This document shows positions 8,317 through 17,223 of a DNA stretch of 64,000 bases, piece by piece. The position numbers were made by a program, and so were the translations under genes. The first letter of the stretch is position 1, and every line of letters starts with the position of its first letter. The notes beneath the pieces were generated by a model that was given only the letters and a program-made list of their open reading frames with translations, ran no database searches and was not told where the DNA came from. Source of the DNA: Bradyrhizobium diazoefficiens (GTDB lineage Bacteria > Pseudomonadota > Alphaproteobacteria > Rhizobiales > Xanthobacteraceae). The stretch lies in assembly GCF_016616235.1 (NCBI RefSeq), contig NZ_CP067100.1, positions 5,515,001 to 5,579,000 on the forward strand, given 5' to 3'.

Positions 8317-11300
8317 ATGCCTCAGAGAATAGATGTTTCCGTCACTCCACCAGCCATCCAGCGTTCTTTTCGGGACCTGTCGGATGTCGAGGTGGCCGAT
8401 ATCGAACGAGCCTCGATGCTCGCGCGCATCGGCTGGCGCGCCGGTTTCGGCTGGGATGAATTGTTGCTCTCACAACGTGTCATAATGGTTTCGGAGGCTG
8501 GGGCGGGAAAGACTTATGAGTGCCAGACACAACAGGCTAGACTCTGGAATGCTGGAGAGCCTGCGTTCTTTCTGGAACTTGCGACCCTGTCAGGAAGCTC
8601 GGTTCGCGACATGCTCAACCATGAGGAGGAGTTGCGCTTTGACGCGTGGCTACGATCTCAATCCGAAACAGCGACGTTCTTCCTGGATTCCTACGATGAG
8701 CTGAAGCTTACGCTTGGTAGCTTCGAGCAGGCACTCAAGCGGCTCAACAAGGCGCTCGCCGGCCAGTTGAGCCGTGCGCGCATCATCGTCACAACGCGGC
8801 CGGTGCCGATCGATCGCGAACTTTTCAAGGAACATCTGCCCATTCCGCTGTCGCGGGAGGCAACGCAGACGGCCGAGGCGTTCGCCGACATGATGATGGA
8901 GCGCAACCAGAACAAGCCCTCCGACGGGAACGAACCTAAACCGTGGCGCAATGTCAGCCTGATGCCTCTTTCGGTCAAGCAAATGCGGGAGTTCGCCGTT
9001 CTTCAGGGGTTGACTGATCCTGACGCGCTATTGGCGGATATCGGCGAACGCGAGGCGCAGGAGTTCGCGGAACGTCCTCAGGATCTGATCGAACTGTGCT
9101 CGGACTGGCGCGAGCACCATCGCATCCGGTCTCATCGCGAACAGGTCGAGTCAAATGTCGCCACTAAACTGAAGCCGAGGACTGCCCCCAAAGAGAGGGT
9201 CGCGCTTTCGCATGAGGTGGCAATCGAGGGCGCAAGCCGCCTTGCGCTCGCCGCGCTGCTGACTCGGAAGCTCACCTTGCGTCACTCTGCTGACGCGGAC
9301 AACATCCACGCCAGCGAAGCAGCGTTGGACATATCCAAGGTCCTGCTGGACTGGGACGCAGAGGCCCAATCCGTTCTTCTCGAGCGCGCTCTGTTCGGCT
9401 TCGCAAGCTACGGCCGCGTTCGCTTTCACCACCGATCCGTGCTCGAATTTCTCGCCGCAAAGCGGCTCGATACGCTTCTGGCCCGCGGCGTGCCCATCAA
9501 ATCCATTAAGAGGCTCCTGTTCGTGGAGACAGCGCAGGGGACACGAACAGTTCGACCGACAATGCGACCGGTAGCAGCGTGGCTTGCTCTTTGGCACAGC
9601 ACCATTCTTGACGATGTGTTAGTGCTCGATCCCGCCGTCATTCTCAACCATGGGGATCCGCAGTCCTTTAGCCCGGTACAGCGGATCAGGGCGCTCGAAG
9701 CCTATGTGGGCCGTTACGGCCGCGGCGGCTGGCGGGGCCTCAGTATCCCTGAGATTCAAGCGCACCGCTTCACCTGTCCGGAACTTGCCGCCAGCGTGAA
9801 GGGCTTGTGGGAAGGTGAGATCGAGAATCCTGAAGTACGGACCTTTCTGCTTCGGATCATTGCCATCAGCAAGCTGAAGGAGTGTGCGGACGTTGTCCAC
9901 ACTGTCGCAATGGACGCGGCCGGAGACATCCGCGAACGCACCCTCGCCATCGAGGCCATGGTACAGCTTAGCGACGATCGACTTGAGCGGCTGGTGACTT
10001 CACTGGAGATGGAGCCAGACCGATGGCCCGGTGTCATGGCGCGCCGGGCTCTCATAGAACTATTCCCAGGGCATGTATCAGTTGACCAGTTGTCGAAGAT
10101 ACTCAGACGGGTAAAAGAGCATCCCCGCAGCATTGGCGAGCTTACTCATCGTCTGCCGCACGAAATTGAGACGGCCGATCTGAGCCCGGAGTACCTCGAC
10201 GCACTGCGGCAATCATTCACCGCTTTGATCCTTGATGGGATCACATGGGACCAGAACAAGTTCCCACACCTCCGAACGAAACGATACGATCTGATACCCG
10301 CGCTCCGTGCAGCTTGCCGGCTGCAGGAGGTCGAAGGCGTGAGAAGTGATGCGTGGATCGCGTCCAGCCTGCTTGCGATCCGGCTTTGGAAAGAGGAGTA
10401 CAGTACGGAGAGAGATGCTTTTGTCTCATTGCGCCTTGCGCTCGATGGGCTTCCACTTGATGCGCGCGAACGGGCGTTCTGGGCCGAAAGTGGTTTTGTC
10501 GCGAGTCTTCACAAGATTGAGAGTGCATGGGGGCGCATTTTTGATCTCTCCTACCATGGCGGCATCCAGTTAAACGACAAAGACGATGCCTGGATTCGCC
10601 AATGTCTCGTCGATCAGCAAGCTCCGATCGACCACCGCGAGATGATGCTCTACGCCGAATTAAACTTGCTTAATCGCGGAGCAACGAATTACTACGAACT
10701 CCTTGAGGGGCTTAAGCCCCTCGTTGCTGACTCTCCGGACCTCACGGCGATCATCGATAATCGCATGAAACCGCAGGAGATCTCGGCCGAGATCCGTTGC
10801 ATGGAAGTGGAAAATGCAAAGCGGATGAAACAGGCCAAGCGACGCGCGGCTAAGGACCACGCAAGCTGGGTGATATTTTGGCGCGAAGTCGCGCATAATC
10901 CGGACGCCGTATTTTCAGGCGACCGCGCGGAAGGCACCGCCTTGGACCTATGGCGCGCGATCGGACGTTCCGGCGAGAAAAGCCGGGCATCCGGATGGAA
11001 CCGCCGTTTCATCGAGGCGCAGTTTGGCAAGAGTGTGGCCGACCGGCTTCGCGAGACGATGATGGCGGCGTGGCGAAAGGAGAGGCCGACGCTCCGCAGC
11101 GAACGCGCCGAAAACAAGAAGGACACGTTTCTGGTTCGATGGCAATTCGGCCTCGCCAGCGTTGCGGCAGAAGCCGAAGACCCGAACTGGGCCCAAAAAC
11201 TGACGGAACAGGAAGCTGAACTTGCATGTCGTTTCGCGCCGATTGAGATGAACGCCCTTCCGTCGTGGCTGGAAAGCTTGACGGTTGAATATCCCCAAGC

Positions 11301-12693
11301 TGTTGATCATGTCCTAGGCCAGGAATTGAGCTTGGCTTTGCAAGAGATAACGAACGCTGGCGCCTACTCGATATTCCTTCAGCACGTCGCTCACGCTCCT
11401 GCCATCGTCGCGGCCCTCTTCGTTCCCCGCATTCGAGCCTGGGTGACCGAGATTGTAGCGAACAGCGGTTCAACCGATTTTCGTTATGAACAAAATCTGC
11501 GGCAAGCCATCGAACTCTTAGTGAAGACCGGGAATGATGATGATCGCAGGTTCATCCGCGAAACAGCAAAGCAACATCTTGGCGACGATATTACGACCCC
11601 CATCGCAAAGGTATGGCTTCCGGCACTTCTGAATCGCGATCCTGAGGCTGGCGTTGACACGCTCGAGAAGGGGATGGCCGGCATGACGATCGGCAAATTC
11701 AGCCCGGCCGTGCAAATTTTCGCAGATCTCTTCAACCACGACCACGGAGGCCTGGGTTTCGATCTTGGCAGCTTCCGATTTGGTCCGGTGCTCCTTCTGC
11801 GCCTTCTCCGTCTCGCTTACCGCCAAATTCGGCCCGATGACGACAACCATCATGAGGGCTCATATACGCCAGACACGCGGGACCATGCCGAACGCGGACG
11901 GAATGCGATTTTGAGTGCCCTGTTCGCGGCACACGGCCCCGAAGCCTGGACCGTCAAAATCGAAATGGCCAACGACCCGCTGTTTGCTCATTTCAAGGAT
12001 CGAGCTATTGCCGTGGCCGACGAGAAGGCTGCCGAAGAAGCGGACGACGTCGCACTCACCGAGGCCGAGTTCGCTGTTCTCGAGCGGCACGGTGAGTCTC
12101 CGCCCAAGACAAGGGACGCGATGTTCGCGCTGATGCGGGATCGACTCGATGACATCGACGATCTCTTACTTCAGGACGTTTCACCGCGAGAACTATGGGC
12201 CAGCATCAACGACGAACATGTGATGCGGCGGGCACTCGCACTCGCGCTGCGAGATGCCTCCCGACAGAGCTACATCATCGATCAGGAAAGCGTAACCGCC
12301 GACGAGAAGGAAACCGATATCCGGTTTCGGTCAACTGCTTCGGGCCAGCAGGGAGTAATTGAACTCAAGCTCGGTGATGAACGCACCGGGACGGACCTAT
12401 TCAACACCATCCATGATCAGCTCCTGTCCAAATACATGGCGGCAGATGAGTGTCGTGCGGGCTGCCTACTTGTGACCATCGCAAGACATCGTCAGTGGGA
12501 ACATCCAAAGACAGGAGAGCGTCTAAGCTTCGAGCAGTTGATCGCCGTTCTTAACGACGAGGCTGAGCGGCTGGCAAACGGCCTCGGCGGCACCGTCAGG
12601 CTGATGGGGAGAGGGTTAGATCTCAGACCGAGACTTTCGAAGGAGAAGGCTACTCGATCGGGGGGATCGGTAAGGCATACCGGACGATGCTGA
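8317..12693 (+). CDS. Large NACHT/STAND NTPase with C-terminal PD-(D/E)XK nuclease-like domain
   Basis: 1458 residues. The N-terminal NTPase has Walker A SEAGAGKT (59-66), Walker B FFLDSYDEL (121-129, acidic D124, D127, E128) and a sensor-type IIVTTRP (R161). Residues 369-381 (RFHHRSVLEFLAA) match the winged-helix signature that follows NACHT modules. Residues about 430-1250 are mostly helical with HEAT-like stretches and no named domain. Near the end, D1334 followed by E1349-L-K1351 and a downstream QLLSKY helix forms a PD-(D/E)XK-like core. The architecture suggests a sensor that oligomerises on ATP and unleashes a nuclease, as in bacterial NLR-like anti-phage proteins; this is inference. 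Base composition is visibly less GC-rich than the flanking hpn genes. No signal peptide or membrane segment is seen. Confidence 0.8.
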   Translation: MPQRIDVSVTPPAIQRSFRDLSDVEVADIERASMLARIGWRAGFGWDELLLSQRVIMVSEAGAGKTYECQTQQARLWNAGEPAFFLELATLSGSSVRDMLNHEEELRFDAWLRSQSETATFFLDSYDELKLTLGSFEQALKRLNKALAGQLSRARIIVTTRPVPIDRELFKEHLPIPLSREATQTAEAFADMMMERNQNKPSDGNEPKPWRNVSLMPLSVKQMREFAVLQGLTDPDALLADIGEREAQEFAERPQDLIELCSDWREHHRIRSHREQVESNVATKLKPRTAPKERVALSHEVAIEGASRLALAALLTRKLTLRHSADADNIHASEAALDISKVLLDWDAEAQSVLLERALFGFASYGRVRFHHRSVLEFLAAKRLDTLLARGVPIKSIKRLLFVETAQGTRTVRPTMRPVAAWLALWHSTILDDVLVLDPAVILNHGDPQSFSPVQRIRALEAYVGRYGRGGWRGLSIPEIQAHRFTCPELAASVKGLWEGEIENPEVRTFLLRIIAISKLKECADVVHTVAMDAAGDIRERTLAIEAMVQLSDDRLERLVTSLEMEPDRWPGVMARRALIELFPGHVSVDQLSKILRRVKEHPRSIGELTHRLPHEIETADLSPEYLDALRQSFTALILDGITWDQNKFPHLRTKRYDLIPALRAACRLQEVEGVRSDAWIASSLLAIRLWKEEYSTERDAFVSLRLALDGLPLDARERAFWAESGFVASLHKIESAWGRIFDLSYHGGIQLNDKDDAWIRQCLVDQQAPIDHREMMLYAELNLLNRGATNYYELLEGLKPLVADSPDLTAIIDNRMKPQEISAEIRCMEVENAKRMKQAKRRAAKDHASWVIFWREVAHNPDAVFSGDRAEGTALDLWRAIGRSGEKSRASGWNRRFIEAQFGKSVADRLRETMMAAWRKERPTLRSERAENKKDTFLVRWQFGLASVAAEAEDPNWAQKLTEQEAELACRFAPIEMNALPSWLESLTVEYPQAVDHVLGQELSLALQEITNAGAYSIFLQHVAHAPAIVAALFVPRIRAWVTEIVANSGSTDFRYEQNLRQAIELLVKTGNDDDRRFIRETAKQHLGDDITTPIAKVWLPALLNRDPEAGVDTLEKGMAGMTIGKFSPAVQIFADLFNHDHGGLGFDLGSFRFGPVLLLRLLRLAYRQIRPDDDNHHEGSYTPDTRDHAERGRNAILSALFAAHGPEAWTVKIEMANDPLFAHFKDRAIAVADEKAAEEADDVALTEAEFAVLERHGESPPKTRDAMFALMRDRLDDIDDLLLQDVSPRELWASINDEHVMRRALALALRDASRQSYIIDQESVTADEKETDIRFRSTASGQQGVIELKLGDERTGTDLFNTIHDQLLSKYMAADECRAGCLLVTIARHRQWEHPKTGERLSFEQLIAVLNDEAERLANGLGGTVRLMGRGLDLRPRLSKEKATRSGGSVRHTGRC

Positions 12694-12754
12694 CTTCTAT
12701 CAGAGGCGGCGAAACACCATGTGTCAACGTTCGAAGCCCCTGGAGTTTGTGCCT

Positions 12755-12991
12755 ATGAGTACCCGTCAAAAAGTTACTTCCACCGAATTGAAGCAGATCA
12801 TCCAGCAGCGACTAGGTTCTGCTGTTTTCGTCACGATCCATCGGAATGCGCAGCTTGGTTTCACAGCCACAGTAGTCGCGCCGATAAAGGCGGTCGGCGC
12901 GCAGCAAGCGGTCGATGCGATCGTGCAAGATCCGCGGCTGGCCTATGAACTCGTTGATCTGAAGGCTCATTCTTCAGTTTCCGATCGCTGA
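12755..12991 (+). CDS. Small unknown protein downstream of the NACHT gene
   Basis: 78 residues from the ATG at 12755, which has GGAG nine bases upstream; an in-frame ATG at 12719 would add 12 residues. The sequence has an amphipathic N-terminal helix (STELKQIIQQRL), two predicted strands (AVFVTIHRN, GFTATVVAP) and a C-terminal helix (AQQAVDAIVQDPRLAYEL). I do not recognise the family. It is on the same strand 61 bases after the NACHT stop and inside the repeat-bounded islet, so it may be a partner, inhibitor or a passenger. Confidence 0.55.
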   Translation: MSTRQKVTSTELKQIIQQRLGSAVFVTIHRNAQLGFTATVVAPIKAVGAQQAVDAIVQDPRLAYELVDLKAHSSVSDR

Positions 12992-13116
12992 CAAGCCGTT
13001 AGCTGCTTCATGGCGCAACCACCCAGATCAGTACGACCAACGCGAACAGCGCTGCAACAGCAGAAACACGGTAGCTCGCACCGCAATTGGTGATTGAGGG
13101 GCTACGGACTTCAAAA

Positions 13117-13156
13117 GAAAAGGCCCGATCACAATGGCGATCGGGCCTTTTCTTTT
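13117..13156 (-). terminator. Bidirectional terminator after hpnG
   Basis: A perfect 14-bp stem (GAAAAGGCCCGATC with its complement) around an eight-base loop, with A and T tracts on either side. It ends the hpnC-hpnG operon on the minus strand and can also stop transcription leaving the islet. Confidence 0.85.
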
Positions 13157-13164
13157 CTCAGCTC
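13117..13164. repeat. Right copy of the direct repeat bounding the islet
   Basis: GAAAAGGCCCGATC, loop, GATCGGGCCTTTTC, TTTT and CTCAGCTC. Same orientation and nearly the same sequence as 7761-7812. It lies 12 bases from the hpnG stop codon. Confidence 0.8.
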
Positions 13165-13176
13165 TCCGCCCCCCGC

Positions 13177-13926
13177 TCAGGCCGCCTCGGACACCAGTGC
13201 CTCGCCACCTGCGAGCTCGCTGCCGATCAGGAAATCGCGGCAGCCGCGAAGCGAGCGCAGCGCGCGGTTGAAGTCGAGGCCGGTCGAGACCAGCGCATGC
13301 AGCGCCGCCGGATTGCGGACGATGCCGCGGAACACGGCGGCAAGGTCGATCTGGCCGTTCGGCTTGATCGCGGCGCGGGCGAGCGCCGGCAGCGCGCGGT
13401 GGGCGGGATCGCTGATGACGCGCACGGCGGCAAAGGGCAGCCCGGCCTCGGCGGCGTAGGCAGCCGCGATGTGGCTCTCCATGTCGACGGCGAAGGCTCC
13501 GGTCTCCGAATGCAGCGCCGCCTTGCAGGACCGCTTCGTGACCACCTCCTCGGCGCCGGCGAGGCTGCCGCGCACGACGCGGCGGCGGCCCGAGGTCAGG
13601 CGCTCGATCAGGTCGTCGCCGAGCGACAGGCCGGCGGCCCAGCGGGCGTCGCCGGACAGCACCTCGGTGGCCAGCACGACGTCGCCGGAGCGCAAGCTCG
13701 GGTCGAGCCCGCCGGCCACGCCGAACGAGATCACGCCGCGAATCGTGTCGGGATCGACCACCGTCAGCAGCGCCCGCAACTGGGCCGGGCTGCTGGATGA
13801 ACAGATCACCGCCATTCCGGGCCCGGCCGCGATGCGGGCCTCCTGAACCAGTCCGGTCACGATCAGTATCGGCCGCGGGTCGATGGCCTGACCCACGGTA
13901 ACATAGTCCCCCGTCCCCAAAGTCAC
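13177..13926 (-). CDS. hpnG: Adenosylhopane nucleosidase/phosphorylase HpnG
   Basis: 249 residues from a GTG start that overlaps the shc stop (GTGA), implying translational coupling. It belongs to the nucleoside phosphorylase/MTA-SAH nucleosidase superfamily: GVISFGVAGGLDP, a central VDMES motif and the RVISDPA segment are seen. HpnG removes adenine from adenosylhopane to give ribosylhopane (or its phosphate), after HpnH. The open frame extends to 14634, but that part is antisense of shc. It is the last gene of the hpnC-D-E-shc-G operon. Confidence 0.88.
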   Translation of the reverse strand: MTLGTGDYVTVGQAIDPRPILIVTGLVQEARIAAGPGMAVICSSSSPAQLRALLTVVDPDTIRGVISFGVAGGLDPSLRSGDVVLATEVLSGDARWAAGLSLGDDLIERLTSGRRRVVRGSLAGAEEVVTKRSCKAALHSETGAFAVDMESHIAAAYAAEAGLPFAAVRVISDPAHRALPALARAAIKPNGQIDLAAVFRGIVRNPAALHALVSTGLDFNRALRSLRGCRDFLIGSELAGGEALVSEAA

Positions 13927-15890
13927 ATTCCGACCCCTACCACCCTGCTGTTGGTGTTCCGCAAGTTCCGATACCGCGCCAGCGCCCACAGCGGGAAGAA
14001 CTTCGGGTAACCATGATATCGTAGATAGAACACGCGGGGGAAGCCTGTGGCGGTGTAGCGCTGCTCGTCCCACAGTCCTTTTTTGTTTTGTGTTGCAATC
14101 AGGTACTCCACCCCGCGGGCGACGGCCGGGTGATCGACCTCGCCAGCCGCCATCAGGGCAAGCAAGGCCCATGCCGTTTGCGAGGCGGTCGAGGGGGCGG
14201 CTTCCCAGCCCTCGTAATCCAGGCGGTAGCTGACGGCGTCCTCGCCCCAGCCGCCGTCCTTGTTCTGGATCGAGGCCAGCCAGGCGGCGGCCTTGCGAAT
14301 CATGGGGTCGTCGTGGCCGACGCCGGCCATGTTGAGGGCGCAGAGCACCGACCAGGTTCCATAGATGAAGTTCATGCCCCAGCGACCGTACCAGGAGCCC
14401 TCCGGATGCTGGGTCTTGCGCAGGTAGGCCACGCCGTCGGCGACGTGCTTGCTGGTCTTCACGGTCTCGCCGAGCTGGGCCAGCATCGAGATGCAGCGCG
14501 CGGTGACGTCCTCGGTCGGCGGATCGAGCAGCGCGCCATGGTCGGAGAACGGGATGTTGTTCAGGTAATATTCGAGGTTGTTGACGTCGAAGGCAGCCCA
14601 GCCGCCGTCGTCGCTCTGCATGCCCTCGATCCATTCCCGGCCGCGGGCGATCGCGGCATCGTAACCAGTCGCACCGTGCTCCCGGCGCATGCGGTCCATC
14701 GACATCACCACGACAGCGGTGTCGTCGAGGTCAGGATAGTAGGCATTGTTGTATTGGAACGCCCAGCCGCCCGGGCGCACGTCGGGCCGCTTCACCGCCC
14801 AGTCGCCCTTCACCTCGAGCTCCTGCTTCGGGATCAGCCAGTCGAGGCCCTGCTTGGCCGCAGGCACCGCCTTGTCGCCGCCGGCTTCCAGCAGCGCATG
14901 CGCGGTCAGCGTGGTGTCCCACACCGGCGAGACGCAGGGCTGGCAATAGGCCTCGTCGTCGCCGATCACCAGCAGCTTGTCGATGCCCCGGCGCGTCATC
15001 GCGCGCGGCGGATAGGTCTCGTCCTTGCCGAGTGCGTCGTACATCATGACGATGTTGGCCATGGGCGGATAGATCGCGCCCATGCCGTCCTCGCCGTTGA
15101 GCCGCTCCTCGATGAAGGCGAGCGCCGCATCGATCGCACGCTTGCGTAAGCTCTTCGGAAACATCGGCTCGACCACGCGCAGGATCGCATCAAGGCTGCG
15201 AAACAGCAGGAACCAGGCCATGCTCTGGTGCGGCGCCTTCGCCGTCATGCCGATCGAGCGCGGGTCCTGGAGGAACAGCTCGTCGATACCGACGCCTTTC
15301 GGATTCTTCGCCCGCGGCTTCAGCGCGGCGATCACCATCAGCGGCACCATGGTGGTGCGCGCCCAATAGGAGATCTTGTTGAGATGGAACGGCGACCAGA
15401 ACGGCAGCAGCATGATCTCGATCGGCAGCACCGGCACCGCGCGCCAGGTCATCACGCCGAAGGTCGCGAGCAGAAAACGCGTGAAGACGTTGCTGTGAAT
15501 GGCGCCGCCGCGGGCATGGATCGCCTCGCGCGCGCGCACCATGTGCGGCGCGTCGACGGAATCGCCGATCATCTTCAGCGCGAAATAGGCTTTCACGCTG
15601 GCGCTCATGTCGAACGCGCCGTCATGCACCAGCGGCCAGCCGCCATGGGCACCCTGGACGCGGCGCAGGTAATTGCCGATCTTGGCCTCGAGCACGGTGT
15701 CGACCGGCTCGGCGAGATAGTGGCGCAGCAGGATGTACTCGGCCGGAATCGTGCAGTCGGCCTCGAGCTCGAACACCCAATGGCCGTCCGGTTGCTGGAA
15801 GCCGAGGACGCCTTGCGTCGCCGAGGCAATGCTCGATTCCAAACTCTTCGATTCCACTGCCTCGCGGCTGGTCGCGTTCACGGAATCCAT
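13923..15890 (-). CDS. shc: Squalene-hopene cyclase (HpnF)
   Basis: 655 residues, normal for the family. The enzyme cyclises squalene to hopene and diplopterol at the inner membrane. The catalytic DXDD motif is DLDD at residues 387-390. Several QW repeats are visible (for example GVLGFQQPDGHWVFELE near the N-terminus and SIQNKDGGWGEDAVSY near residue 540), giving the alpha/alpha-barrel. The gene follows hpnE by 64 bases and overlaps hpnG by four. Name synonyms are shc and hpnF. Confidence 0.97.
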   Translation of the reverse strand: MDSVNATSREAVESKSLESSIASATQGVLGFQQPDGHWVFELEADCTIPAEYILLRHYLAEPVDTVLEAKIGNYLRRVQGAHGGWPLVHDGAFDMSASVKAYFALKMIGDSVDAPHMVRAREAIHARGGAIHSNVFTRFLLATFGVMTWRAVPVLPIEIMLLPFWSPFHLNKISYWARTTMVPLMVIAALKPRAKNPKGVGIDELFLQDPRSIGMTAKAPHQSMAWFLLFRSLDAILRVVEPMFPKSLRKRAIDAALAFIEERLNGEDGMGAIYPPMANIVMMYDALGKDETYPPRAMTRRGIDKLLVIGDDEAYCQPCVSPVWDTTLTAHALLEAGGDKAVPAAKQGLDWLIPKQELEVKGDWAVKRPDVRPGGWAFQYNNAYYPDLDDTAVVVMSMDRMRREHGATGYDAAIARGREWIEGMQSDDGGWAAFDVNNLEYYLNNIPFSDHGALLDPPTEDVTARCISMLAQLGETVKTSKHVADGVAYLRKTQHPEGSWYGRWGMNFIYGTWSVLCALNMAGVGHDDPMIRKAAAWLASIQNKDGGWGEDAVSYRLDYEGWEAAPSTASQTAWALLALMAAGEVDHPAVARGVEYLIATQNKKGLWDEQRYTATGFPRVFYLRYHGYPKFFPLWALARYRNLRNTNSRVVGVGM

Positions 15891-15954
15891 GTCGCTCGAT
15901 TGCTCCGATAGTCGATTGAAAGTGACCGGGACATTCGCCCGTCAGGGCCGCTTC

Positions 15955-17223
15955 TCAAGATCCTTTGGCGGCCAGCACGAGATCGGCGGCGCGATCACCC
16001 GATCGGACCGATCCCTCGATCGTTGCAGGCAACCCCGTAGCAGTCCAATCGCCGGCAAGAAACAGGTTTTTCAGCGCAGTGACCGGCCCTGGACGCAGGG
16101 CGTTCTGGGCCGGCGTCGCCGCAAATGTGGCACGGCGCTCGCGCACGATTTGCCAAGGAGGCAATTGAGGCGGCAGCTCGCCGGACACGCCGCCCGCCTC
16201 GCAGACGTCGTTCCAGATTGCCTGCGCCAGTTCCTCGCGCGGCATGTCGACCAGACGGTCGCCATTGCTGATGGTGACGGAGAGCCGATTCGGGAACGCG
16301 AACAGCCATTCCACGACGCCGCCAATCACGCCGAGGATCGGCGCTGCGCCAGGCGGCGGGTCAAAGCGGAAATGCGCGTTCACGATGGCGCGGAATTCGG
16401 TCGGCGTCTTCAGGCCCGGCAGCAGGCTCGCGGCGGCGCGCGGCGGCACCGCCATCACGATGACGTCACCCTCGCCGAGCTGGACCAAGTCCTCGCCGCC
16501 GAAATTGAGCGCGGTCACCTTGCCGTCGCCGCTGATGAACGAACGCAGCTCATGACCGAGCTGAACCGTATGCCCGCGCTCGCCCAAGAATTTCACGGCC
16601 GGCTCGATCAGCACGGCGCTGAGGCCGTCGCGCGCAATCAAGGGACGGCAGGCCTGCCCGCCCGCAAGCAGCGTCTCGCGAACGATCGCGCCGGCAAGCC
16701 CGGCTGAGCCCTCGGGCGGATCGACGTTGAGCGCGGCCAGCAGCAGCGGCTGCACCAGGCGCTGATAGAGAATGCCTTCGCAAGGAATCGACTTGCCGAC
16801 CAGCGTGTCTTCCGAGGCCCAGATCAGCGGCGCCAGCTTCAGGTAGTCGGTGAGCCCGGTGTCTGGCACGCGACGGCTTTCGTCCAGCACCCAGGTCGGC
16901 AGCCGGCCATTGCCGAGATCAATTTGCCAGCGCTGCCCGGTCTTGATGTCGACGAAGGGAAACTGCGCGCTGTCGGGGCCGACCAGGCCCGCCTCGGTGC
17001 CGATCGCGCGCGCGTAGGCGCGAGCATGGCTGTTGCCCGACAGCAGCAGGTGATTGCCGTTGTCGATGGTGAGATTGGTGGCGCCGTCGAAATAGGAACG
17101 GCAGCGGCCGCCGGCCTGGTGCGTTGCCTCGTGCACCGCGACCTTGAAGCCGGCATTGGCGAGCCGCACGGCGGCAGAGAGGCCGGAAATTCCGGCGCCG
17201 ATGATGTGAGCTGTGTTTTGCAT
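15955..17223 (-). CDS. hpnE: Hydroxysqualene dehydroxylase HpnE
   Basis: 422 residues from the ATG at 17223, which shares one base with the hpnD stop (TGATG). The N-terminal Rossmann motif HIIGAGISGLSAA (G9, G11, G14) and the following acidic HEA binding segment mark an FAD amine-oxidase/phytoene-desaturase fold; the C-terminal FLAGDWTATGLPATIEGS is the second FAD contact. HpnE reduces hydroxysqualene to squalene in the HpnCDE route. The frame upstream of 17223 is antisense of hpnD. Confidence 0.92.
   Translation of the reverse strand: MQNTAHIIGAGISGLSAAVRLANAGFKVAVHEATHQAGGRCRSYFDGATNLTIDNGNHLLLSGNSHARAYARAIGTEAGLVGPDSAQFPFVDIKTGQRWQIDLGNGRLPTWVLDESRRVPDTGLTDYLKLAPLIWASEDTLVGKSIPCEGILYQRLVQPLLLAALNVDPPEGSAGLAGAIVRETLLAGGQACRPLIARDGLSAVLIEPAVKFLGERGHTVQLGHELRSFISGDGKVTALNFGGEDLVQLGEGDVIVMAVPPRAAASLLPGLKTPTEFRAIVNAHFRFDPPPGAAPILGVIGGVVEWLFAFPNRLSVTISNGDRLVDMPREELAQAIWNDVCEAGGVSGELPPQLPPWQIVRERRATFAATPAQNALRPGPVTALKNLFLAGDWTATGLPATIEGSVRSGDRAADLVLAAKGS

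Noticed and set aside
13008..13112. Short hydrophobic reading frame on the minus strand ending VVLIWVVAP
   Set aside because: It looks like the end of a small membrane protein but has no start codon in frame before the terminator, so it may be a remnant; not enough to call a gene.
7761..13164. tRNA or integrase attachment site for the islet
   Set aside because: No tRNA-like sequence and no recombinase gene is present; the only shared boundary sequence is the terminator.
13927..14634. Upstream extension of the hpnG frame
   Set aside because: Antisense of shc, with Arg/Gly-rich composition typical of shadow frames in GC-rich DNA.
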